From Arthrobacter rhizosphaerae (GTDB taxonomy: Bacteria; Actinomycetota; Actinomycetes; Actinomycetales; Micrococcaceae), in the NCBI RefSeq assembly GCF_023062595.1, contig NZ_JALLAN010000014.1, positions 94,647-158,646 of the forward strand: a stretch of DNA of 64,000 nucleotides, read 5' to 3'. Made by a program: the position numbers and the translations under genes. The notes beneath the pieces were generated by a model. That model had not been told where the DNA came from. It searched no databases and saw only the letters and a list, made by a program, of their open reading frames with translations. Of the stretch, positions 52,992 to 60,789 are shown one piece after another (positions within the stretch are counted from its first letter, which is position 1; each line of letters starts with the position of its first letter).

Positions 52992-54419
52992 ATGACTGTC
53001 TCCAATGTCGCCCTGATCGCCGATGAAGATTTAGTCGCGGCCGTTGCAGATGGGGACGACCCCGCGGCTGTCGAAGAGCTTTACCGGCGTCACTGGGATG
53101 CGAATCTACTATTCGCCAAGCGGCTGATGGCAAACGACTTCGACGCAGAGGACATCGCGTCGGAGTCCTTTTTGAAGGTTGTCGCAGCCATTCGCCGCGG
53201 TCTTGGACCCCGGGGGCCATTCCGGCCCTACATGTTCAGGGCTGTCCGCTCCTGCGCGGCCGACCATTGGGGTGCTCAGGCAAGGCACAGCCTTGACGGG
53301 GCCGTTGAGGCATCTCCTGAAGAGGATCCAGGATATGCCAGGGTCCTGGATGAAGCTGACCGGTCCCTGGCGGCGTCCGCGTTCGCTGCACTGCCCGTTC
53401 GCTGGCAAACGGTACTGTGGCATCTCGATGTTGAGGGCGATCCTCCCCGCAGGGTGGGCCCGTTGTTGGGGCTGGAGCCCAATGCGGTGTCCGCTGTCGC
53501 CGCTCGGGCACGCAGGGGCCTGCGGCAGGCGTATCTGCAGGCCTACGTGGCAGAATCTCTAGATGAAGCGTGCCAACCAACGCTGCCGTTGCTCGCAAAG
53601 TCCGTGGTGGAAGACCTCTCGGGACGAGAGGCCAGGAAACTCAGGATCCACACTGACCGCTGTCTCAAGTGCAAGAGTGCGCTGGGCGATCTGGAAGACG
53701 TGAGTTCCACCATGCGCCGGGCAGTGGGCCCTTGGTTCGTGGGCCCGCTGATCCCCATGTTGGGGCTCAAGGGTGCCGGGCAGCTCGGCTCTTTGCCCGC
53801 TGATCCCGGCTCCTGGTTGGCGGGGCAAGCGGCCCTTACCCAGCTGTCGATGGCGGCAGCGGGCATAGCTGTCGTCGGCGGCATCGCGACGGCGGTCGTG
53901 GCCCCTACGCTGCTGACACCACCGCCCGGTGTGTCCGCGGATGCGAATGCGCAAATATCGGTCTCGCCAGGGAATCCAAAGGGGCAACCGGCAGGATCAA
54001 ATCCAATGCCCGGCTCGAATGTTCTAGCGCCAAGTAGCGGGGCTGATCCCACAGCTGTGCCCGATACCGCTGTGCCTGAGAACCCTGACCTGGGACAGCC
54101 CGGGACGGACAGCGAGGCCTTGGCTGCGACTGGTCCTTCTCCTCAGCCGTCCGGTGTTTCAGTGCCGCTGCTGCTTCAAGGAGTCCTCCCCCCAGCGGTG
54201 ACGGATCCTTTGGCCGGTATTTTGCCCCCGGGAGTCCTTCCCCCTGGAGTAACCGATCCCCTGACCGGCCTCCTGCCGTCCTCCCCCAACCCGTTAGTCA
54301 CCTTAGTGCCCGCACCAGGTCCGGCAGTGACACCGGTTCCGACAGTTGCGCCAAGCCCTACTGCTCCCGAAGAAAACTGCACAGTGATTCTTGTCCTCTC
54401 CGTCTGCTTGGGCGCCTGA
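52992..54419 (+). CDS. ECF sigma factor with fused zinc-finger anti-sigma-like and membrane segments
   Basis: 475 residues. Sigma region 2 (~25-85, AEDIASESFLKVVAAI) and region 4 (~130-185) make an ECF-type sigma factor. A zinc-binding anti-sigma motif, H220-x3-C224-x2-C227, follows. One membrane helix spans ~283-308. The rest (~165 residues) is Pro/Ser-rich and outside the cell, with a tandem repeat GVLPPAVTDPLAG/GVLPPGVTDPLTG. This architecture resembles ECF53-like sigma factors, in which the C-terminal part controls the sigma part. It may govern the divergent surface protein gene (inferred). Confidence 0.88.
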   Translation: MTVSNVALIADEDLVAAVADGDDPAAVEELYRRHWDANLLFAKRLMANDFDAEDIASESFLKVVAAIRRGLGPRGPFRPYMFRAVRSCAADHWGAQARHSLDGAVEASPEEDPGYARVLDEADRSLAASAFAALPVRWQTVLWHLDVEGDPPRRVGPLLGLEPNAVSAVAARARRGLRQAYLQAYVAESLDEACQPTLPLLAKSVVEDLSGREARKLRIHTDRCLKCKSALGDLEDVSSTMRRAVGPWFVGPLIPMLGLKGAGQLGSLPADPGSWLAGQAALTQLSMAAAGIAVVGGIATAVVAPTLLTPPPGVSADANAQISVSPGNPKGQPAGSNPMPGSNVLAPSSGADPTAVPDTAVPENPDLGQPGTDSEALAATGPSPQPSGVSVPLLLQGVLPPAVTDPLAGILPPGVLPPGVTDPLTGLLPSSPNPLVTLVPAPGPAVTPVPTVAPSPTAPEENCTVILVLSVCLGA

Positions 54420-54807
54420 CCGGGCAACATACGGAAACTCGGCCTGACTTGCTTTTGCTTTTAGCGGGCAAGAGAGCCGCGGAATAAACACGAGTTAAAA
54501 ATACTCAACCGGCGGGCGGCACAATCGTGACGCGAATTTGGCAAATACTTTTGTGGTGATCCTCACAGAGAGAACTTGCCGCCAATATCCGGGGTCCACG
54601 ATGATTCACTTAGTCGCCGCAGCAGCAACATGGAAGCTGCCACAAAACTATTTTAAAGAATCTCGGATTTATGCCGTCACGATTCAGGCAAAGGCTCGTA
54701 TATAAACGGGTGCACTTTGAATTCCTTGGCTTGCTGACCGCAATAGCCGCCTTCCCTCCTGTGTTGTTGGGGGCCACAAGAGGGAAGGCGCAAGGTACGG
54801 AACGCCC
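54420..54807. other. AT-richer intergenic region between sigma and lsr2 genes
   Basis: 388 bp with no convincing gene. A 10-bp perfect dyad (54749-54758/54780-54789) near the right end may end the lsr2 transcript on the minus strand. The rest is AT-rich for this genome, the kind of DNA Lsr2 prefers to bind. Confidence 0.5.
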
Positions 54808-55140
54808 TTAGTGTGCTGCCACGTAGTCAGCCATGACGGCAGCCTGGACCCGGCCGCGCTCATTGACTGACAGCCCTTGCGCCTTGGCCCATTCGCGAAC
54901 TTCGCCGGAAGTCGGAGAAGAGACGTGGGCGGTGGCGCGAGGACGTCCTCTGCCGCGGCTTGGCACCGACGAACGTCGCGCAACAGAGATGTAGCGATCC
55001 AGGACAAGACGGAGTTCGGCGGCGTTCCTGTCATTCAGATCAATTTCATACCCGACACCGTCGATTGCGAAGTTCAATGTTTCATTTGCTTCGGAACCAT
55101 CAAGGTCATCTTCAAGGTGAATTACCATCTTTTTTGCCAT
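54808..55140 (-). CDS. lsr2: Lsr2 nucleoid-associated protein
   Basis: 110 residues. N-terminal dimerisation domain (MAKKMVIHLEDDLDGSEANETLNF, YEIDLND). A basic linker SRGRGRPRA at 61-69 is an extra AT-hook-like element. The C-terminal DNA-binding domain reads VREWAKAQGLSVNERGRVQAAV, with the RGR grip at 95-97. Lsr2 coats AT-rich, often foreign DNA and silences it. It is a single complete copy. Confidence 0.94.
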   Translation of the reverse strand: MAKKMVIHLEDDLDGSEANETLNFAIDGVGYEIDLNDRNAAELRLVLDRYISVARRSSVPSRGRGRPRATAHVSSPTSGEVREWAKAQGLSVNERGRVQAAVMADYVAAH

Positions 55141-55315
55141 GAGAAAACGGTATCATCTCTCATTAGCCGAAATTCGGGCTTTTGCACACCGGAGCGAATT
55201 AATTCACGCAATCCCTAACCATTATTGCTCCATTTCTGAACGTTGGCTGTATCTCTGCCGGGAATGGATATATCAAACCTGGCCAGCCCGAGGTATCGGC
55301 GCAAAGTGGCGTTTA

Positions 55316-55573
55316 CTAGTTCCGTTGGGCAAGGCGGTAGAAAGGAGTGAAACGTTGCCGCTGTTCACTCGGCCTGTCCGACAGGATCAATGCTTCCGCC
55401 TCGAGCAGCGACAACTGATATTGGACCTGTGCCCGGCTGGCCCCTAGTTCTTCGGTGAGGGACGAGACCCGCGAGGCCCCATGCCGGCTAAGAAACTCGA
55501 TGATGTCCGTTTTCAATCGACGCGAGTCGGACACGGATGAACGGGTAAACAACTGCTGTGACATTGTCTTCAT
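55316..55573 (-). CDS. Small winged-helix DNA-binding protein
   Basis: 85 residues. A compact winged helix: LKTDIIEFLSRHGASRVSSLTEELGASRAQVQYQLSLLEAEALI, then the wing SDRPSEQRQRFTPFYRL. It resembles MarR/ArsR-type domains but is too short to assign to a family. No effector domain. Starts possible at 55573 or 55564. About 175 bp upstream of lsr2 on the same strand; target unknown. Confidence 0.65.
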   Translation of the reverse strand: MKTMSQQLFTRSSVSDSRRLKTDIIEFLSRHGASRVSSLTEELGASRAQVQYQLSLLEAEALILSDRPSEQRQRFTPFYRLAQRN

Positions 55574-55832
55574 TTCCTCGCCTTTGAGAATGTTCCACGG
55601 CGCCCACGGCCCATCTGAGAGAGTCGACCATTGCTTGGTCGATCGTCGGGGAACGTTCGATTACAGGGTCAGGGCCATACCCGGGGTGTTCACCGACTTC
55701 ATCGTCAGTGCCGGGCAGCCAGCCATCATGAACCGTGCGCCATGGAGACGTTACCCGCAGAGGCTGCACTGGAAAAAATTCACCGTCGATATGACGTAAC
55801 CCTCTCCATAACCCCCGGCTAAGCTAAGCCGC

Positions 55833-57566
55833 ATGGCTGAGAAATCAACTGCGGAGAAAGTGCTGACCATCCAGCAGGGCTACGATCTGGCTGGGCCGGT
55901 CATTGAGCTTGGGGCGGCAATAGTCGACGGCGGGTTGCACAAGGACGCCCCCGTCAGACTGCCCCTAAGCATGATGAACCGGCATGGCCTCGTTGCAGGC
56001 GCAACAGGCACCGGCAAGACTGTCACTTTGCACATGATGGCTGAGCAGCTGTCCACCGCAGGAGTGCCGGTATTTCTTGCGGATCTCAAAGGCGACCTGT
56101 CAGGACTGGCCACCGCCGCCGTCGCAAGTGAAAAACTGCGCCTCCGGACGGACGGGATCGGCCAGCCATGGTCGGGCAAGACTTTCCCGGTTGAATTCCT
56201 GGCCCTGGGCGGCGACGGGATCGGCATCCCTGTCCGGGCCACTGTCACCTCTTTTGGCCCCATTCTGCTGTCCCGGGTTATGGAGCTGAACGATACGCAG
56301 GAATCGAGCCTGCAATTGGTTTTCCATTTTGCTGACAAGAACAATCTGGAACTGATCGATCTGAAGGATCTTCGCGCTGTCATCCAGTTCCTCACCTCAC
56401 CGGAAGGCAAGGATGAGCTGGCGGGGCTCGGCGGCCTATCCAAAGCCACCGCGGGCGTCATCCTCCGGGAGCTCGTGTCGTTGGAGGCGCAAGGCTTGGA
56501 GAGGTTCTTCGGCGAACCGGAATTCGACTCGGCCGAGCTTCTCCGCACGGCGCCAGATGGCCGTGGCGTCATCTCGTGCCTCGAACTTCCCACACTGCAA
56601 GCCAAGCCCATGCTTTTTTCAACGTTCCTCATGTGGCTTCTGGCTGACCTTTTTGAAGAGCTGCCGGAAGCCGGCGATCTGGACCGGCCCAAGCTTGTCT
56701 TTTTTCTCGACGAGGCGCATTTGCTTTTCAACGACGCGTCCAAGTCTTTTCTGCAGGCCATCACCACTACCGTTCGGCTGATCCGGTCCAAAGGAGTCGG
56801 GATCTTCTTTGTGACCCAGACTCCGAAGGACCTCCCGGCCGATGTTCTGGGGCAACTCGCCAACCGGATTCAACATGCCTTGCGTGCCTATACCCCGGAG
56901 GATGCCAAGGCGCTCAAGGCCACAGTCTCCACGTTCCCCCTGAGCGACTACGACCTGGAGGAAATCCTGACATCGGCCGGGATAGGCGAGGCCGTGGTAA
57001 CTGTGATGAATGAGAAGGGAGCCCCGACTCCTGTCGCGCTTACGCGGCTTCGGGCCCCTGAATCCGTGATGGGTCCCAGCCCGACGGAGCTTCTGACCAG
57101 TACCGTGGCAGGCTCATCCCTGCTCGCAAAATACGGAACGACCGTTGACAACGTCTCGGCCTACGAAAAAATAGCCGGCAAATCTGCTGCCCCCACCGGG
57201 CCGGCAGCGCCCGGCCTGCCGCCAACTCCTTTCGAACCCGACGGCGTCCTCAGGGAAAGGGTGGACGTCGAAACGTCTGGCCGCGAAACTTCCGACACCG
57301 ACGCCGAAGCCCGCCGAATCGAGGAGGAGATCCTGGGCCGCCCCAGCAGGCGGCCGCTTCCGACTGACCGTGAGCTTCCCACGCCGCAGCGACGGACGGC
57401 CCCCGTCCCGGGGCCCCGCGCCGGCGGGACAAATGACGGGCTCCCCGGAATTCTTGGGGATGCTTTGGGAGGCGGACTGAAGAGCATGGCCCGATCTGTC
57501 GGGACCCAGTTGGGGCGGGAACTCTTGCGCAGCGTTTTCGGCACCTCGTCCAGGCGTCGCCGTTGA
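55833..57566 (+). CDS. HerA-like ATPase (DUF853)
   Basis: 577 residues. Walker A GATGTGKT at 56-63 (LVAGATGTGKTVTLHMMAEQ), Walker B VFFLDEAHLLF at ~289-299, and VGIFFVTQTPKDLPADVLGQ as the sensor region. This is the DUF853/HerA-FtsK-like family. The last ~120 residues are Pro/Arg/Gly-rich and low in complexity. HerA-type proteins translocate DNA, but DUF853 members are uncharacterised. No NurA nuclease is adjacent, so a classical HerA-NurA end-processing role is not supported here. Confidence 0.87.
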   Translation: MAEKSTAEKVLTIQQGYDLAGPVIELGAAIVDGGLHKDAPVRLPLSMMNRHGLVAGATGTGKTVTLHMMAEQLSTAGVPVFLADLKGDLSGLATAAVASEKLRLRTDGIGQPWSGKTFPVEFLALGGDGIGIPVRATVTSFGPILLSRVMELNDTQESSLQLVFHFADKNNLELIDLKDLRAVIQFLTSPEGKDELAGLGGLSKATAGVILRELVSLEAQGLERFFGEPEFDSAELLRTAPDGRGVISCLELPTLQAKPMLFSTFLMWLLADLFEELPEAGDLDRPKLVFFLDEAHLLFNDASKSFLQAITTTVRLIRSKGVGIFFVTQTPKDLPADVLGQLANRIQHALRAYTPEDAKALKATVSTFPLSDYDLEEILTSAGIGEAVVTVMNEKGAPTPVALTRLRAPESVMGPSPTELLTSTVAGSSLLAKYGTTVDNVSAYEKIAGKSAAPTGPAAPGLPPTPFEPDGVLRERVDVETSGRETSDTDAEARRIEEEILGRPSRRPLPTDRELPTPQRRTAPVPGPRAGGTNDGLPGILGDALGGGLKSMARSVGTQLGRELLRSVFGTSSRRRR

Positions 57567-57725
57567 TTTGCTGCCGCCGATTCGACGGCGCTGATTCAGC
57601 GGCGTCGCCCTGGTTACCCGTCACAAAGGGCGTCAACAGGACGCCGTTGCACGGACCTTTCGTCATACCCATGACACTCTTCACCGGGAAATCCGCGCCT
57701 AACAGGTAACGTAAGGTAAGTGCAG

Positions 57726-58718
57726 ATGAGTCAAGCGTTGGTGAAGATCGCGGCCGGATGGCTGTTGGGTCTGATGCTTGCCGTCGCCGCTGCCGTTGTG
57801 GCGGTCAACCTTGTGAATGACTCCGTCGCCAGTCCACAGCAGCCGGTCAGGGAGTATCTGGACGCGTTGCACGAGGGCGACGGCGGAAGGGCCCTTGGGC
57901 TGTTGAGGGCATCCGTACCCACGAGCAGCGCCGCGATGTTGGACGGTTCAGCGTTGCAGACCGCAGCAGCAAGAATTACCAACGTCAAGGTGGGCAAAGA
58001 AGAGGTCCAGCCTGATGGTCATGTGAAAGTCCCCATGGACTACACCATCGACGGCAGCAGACTTCATACCGACTTCCTGCTGGAAAAAACCGGAACCGAG
58101 TGGCTTTTCTTCGATACTTGGGCCTTTGTTCCGGCGCCTCTTCCCGTTCTGGATGCAACGGTTGTGAATTCGAGCCAGGCAACACTCAACGGTGTGCCAG
58201 TGAATATGCCGAACGGCCGTAACTCCTTCGCGGTCTTCTACCCCGGCGAGTATGAAGCCAGCCTCAACGACGAGTATTTTTCGGCACCGCCAACGAAGGC
58301 CACGGTATCCGGCAGGGAAGTCCCTCCCGCGCCCTTGAACCTGTTGACCCAGGCCACCGACAGCCTGAAGGAAGCAGTGAGCGGCAAGGTCAAGGAGTTC
58401 CTGGATACGTGTGCCGCCGGGGCCGTGGAGCAGCAACGCCTCCAGCCGGACTGCCCGTTCTATCACGCCACCAACAACAGGGTGACACCCGGCACCATCA
58501 AGTGGGAGATAACCGAGTATCCGAAGGTATCCATCGAGCCCTTCGGAGGGCGTTGGGTGGTCTCACCTCTTGATGGCAAGGCCAGGGTCACAGCGCAGCA
58601 GGAAGATCTGTTCACTGGCCGTGTCTCGGAGTTGAACGTCGTTCAGGACTTCAGCTTCACAACCCGCCTGGACATAGGCGCCGACACCATCACCGTTACG
58701 CCCATCCTGACCTATTGA
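57726..58718 (+). CDS. Membrane-anchored protein of unknown function
   Basis: 330 residues from ATG 57726 (GTG 57720 also possible). One N-terminal membrane helix (AAGWLLGLMLAVAAAVVAVNLV) and a ~300-residue exported domain beginning QQPVREYLDALHEGDGGRALGLL, a helical start reminiscent of DUF4878/NTF2-like lipoproteins. C229-like and C245-like cysteines (LDTCAAG, PDCPFYH) could form a disulfide. Function unknown. It follows the HerA gene by ~150 bp on the same strand. Confidence 0.72.
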   Translation: MSQALVKIAAGWLLGLMLAVAAAVVAVNLVNDSVASPQQPVREYLDALHEGDGGRALGLLRASVPTSSAAMLDGSALQTAAARITNVKVGKEEVQPDGHVKVPMDYTIDGSRLHTDFLLEKTGTEWLFFDTWAFVPAPLPVLDATVVNSSQATLNGVPVNMPNGRNSFAVFYPGEYEASLNDEYFSAPPTKATVSGREVPPAPLNLLTQATDSLKEAVSGKVKEFLDTCAAGAVEQQRLQPDCPFYHATNNRVTPGTIKWEITEYPKVSIEPFGGRWVVSPLDGKARVTAQQEDLFTGRVSELNVVQDFSFTTRLDIGADTITVTPILTY

Positions 58719-58797
58719 CCGCAGCCCGCCGGATACCGGCGGATACCGGCCGACGGCGGCGTACTGCAGCCACCGGCGGCGCCGCCCCGTCCAGTCT

Positions 58798-60789
58798 CTA
58801 GTCCATACCGCGCAGATCCAGCACAAGTTCCGTGTCGCCGTCGGCCTGCAGGAGAACCGGGATGCCCCAGTCCTGCTGATACAGGTGGCAGGCAGCGTGG
58901 TCCGGGATCTCGCCGTCGGCCGTCTCAGCTCCGTCACAGGCCGCAGCGCGCGCCGTGATGTGCAGAATACCCTCCGGGATGTCGGAGGCAAGCTCCAGCG
59001 TGCGGAGCAGGCCCACGGAGGTTCCGGCCCCGGATACCAGGAGCTCAGGGGGTGTGGAGGAGATCTTCAGCTGCGTGGGGTCGCCCCAGCGGTCATCCAG
59101 CTTTTGCCCGGTGGGAGCGGTAAAGCGGACTGTGAGCTCCATTGGCCCCGGTGCTACAGGACTCTTGGGCCGGTGGGTCTGCACGGCGCCCTCGTCCACC
59201 TGCTGTGCTTCCTTGGGGATTGGGACGTAGACCAGCTGGTGCTTGTTGGCTTCGACCACCACCAGCAGGGGCTCACTTCCCGCAACCTGGGTGTGATCCA
59301 CGATCACGTCGGAAGGCTCCGAAAGTCCGCGGGCCAAGGTGGAGACGGTGCCGGCCACGGGGTCATAGCGGCGCACTGCCCCGTTGTAGGTGTCGGCGAT
59401 GGCGACGGAACCGTCAGGCAGTACCGTCACGCCGAGGGGATGCTGCAGGCGGGCGGCAGAGGCCTCCCCGTCGCGGAAGCCGAAATCGAACAGGCCCTTT
59501 CCGACGGCGGAATGCACCGTGAGCGAGCCCGAGTCGTCAATCACCAGTTTGCGCAGGGCTGAGGTTTCAGAATCAGCTACCCAGATGTTGCCGTCTGCGT
59601 CTTCAGCCAGGCCTGATGGCTGGGCGAACCATGCCTCATGCGCATCACCGTCCAGGAGTCCTTCAAGCCCGTTTCCGGCGAGGATGGAGACAGCCCCCGA
59701 CCGGGGATTGAAACTGAAGATCTGGTGCACGCCTGCCATGGCGATCACGACGGCATCAAGTTTGCTGGACCACACCACATCCCACGGTGAGCTGAGCGAG
59801 ACGTCCAGCGGGTGATCTCCCAAGGATCCGCCGAAGCCTGCCCCGTCCTCGTCCACTCGGGCGGGGCCGGTTTCGAGGAGACGCTGGACACCGTTACCGA
59901 CGATCGTGCGAACCGTTCCGGCTGTGAGCGAAAGTCCGCGCAGGCGGTGGTTGACGGAGTCTGCGATGACGACGTCGTATCCTGCTTCGGCGGCGACGTC
60001 TTCCGGCAGCAGGACCAGGCCCTGCGGCTCATTAAAGCGGGCCGTAGCGTCCGGGCCGGCACCGGGGCCGTCTTCGTGGCCCTTGATTCCGGAACCAAAC
60101 GTACCCAGCACGGTCTGGAAGTCGGTATCGAGTTCCACCAGACGGTGGTGCCCGGTATCGGTCAAAAGCCAGGACCCGACGTCGGACGGCGTCCCGGTGG
60201 CGTCTCCGGCCGCAGTTCCACGCCCGGCTGGCAGGTACAGCGCCTTGCCCGGGAAACGCAGGGTTCCCGACGTCGGCTCCGGAGCCACGTACGGACCATT
60301 TCCGCGGTGCAGCGTGCCCTTCTCCTCGTGCTCGGCGATGAGTTCAGGGATCAGCACAGAGAGGCCGTCAGCATGGCCTTCGCCCGACAGGTGCGCCACG
60401 ATGTAGCCCTCGGGGTCAACCACCACCAGGGTGGGCCAGGCGCGGGCAGCATAGGCCTTCCACGTTTCCAGCTCGGGGTCGTCCAGGACAGGGTGGTGGA
60501 TGTCGTAACGTTCCACGGCAGCCGCAAGGGCCACGGGATCGGCCTCATGCTCGAACTTCGGCGAGTGCACGCCGACAGTGACGAGGACGTCGGAGTACTG
60601 CTCCTCGAGGGGGCGCAGCTCATCAAGGACATGGAGGCAGTTGATGCAGCAGAAGGTCCAAAAATCAAGCAACACAATCTTGCCGCGCAGCGACTCCAGG
60701 TCCAGGGATTTTCCGCCCGTGTTGAGCCAACCCCTGCCCACGAGTTCAGAGGCGCGGACCCGGAGGTGGGTGCGTACGGTCTCGCTCAT
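58798..60789 (-). CDS. Thioredoxin-like protein with C-terminal NHL repeats
   Basis: 663 residues. N-terminal TlpA-like redoxin (1-170) with a C48-I-N-C51 motif in FWTFCCINCLHVLDELRP. A beta-propeller of NHL repeats follows, e.g. FNEPQGLVLLPEDV, QPSGLAEDADGNIWVADS and HPLGVTVLPDGSVAIAD. No signal peptide is obvious, so the protein is probably cytoplasmic. Related animal NHLRC2 proteins are redoxins; the bacterial role is unclear. Its start overlaps the stop of the CopD gene (TGATG), so the two are translationally coupled. Confidence 0.88.
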   Translation of the reverse strand: MSETVRTHLRVRASELVGRGWLNTGGKSLDLESLRGKIVLLDFWTFCCINCLHVLDELRPLEEQYSDVLVTVGVHSPKFEHEADPVALAAAVERYDIHHPVLDDPELETWKAYAARAWPTLVVVDPEGYIVAHLSGEGHADGLSVLIPELIAEHEEKGTLHRGNGPYVAPEPTSGTLRFPGKALYLPAGRGTAAGDATGTPSDVGSWLLTDTGHHRLVELDTDFQTVLGTFGSGIKGHEDGPGAGPDATARFNEPQGLVLLPEDVAAEAGYDVVIADSVNHRLRGLSLTAGTVRTIVGNGVQRLLETGPARVDEDGAGFGGSLGDHPLDVSLSSPWDVVWSSKLDAVVIAMAGVHQIFSFNPRSGAVSILAGNGLEGLLDGDAHEAWFAQPSGLAEDADGNIWVADSETSALRKLVIDDSGSLTVHSAVGKGLFDFGFRDGEASAARLQHPLGVTVLPDGSVAIADTYNGAVRRYDPVAGTVSTLARGLSEPSDVIVDHTQVAGSEPLLVVVEANKHQLVYVPIPKEAQQVDEGAVQTHRPKSPVAPGPMELTVRFTAPTGQKLDDRWGDPTQLKISSTPPELLVSGAGTSVGLLRTLELASDIPEGILHITARAAACDGAETADGEIPDHAACHLYQQDWGIPVLLQADGDTELVLDLRGMD

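Noticed and set aside
55488..55769. 93-codon minus-strand frame overlapping the small winged-helix gene
   Set aside because: No ribosome site and no recognisable family; it overlaps a better-supported helix-turn-helix protein in another frame.
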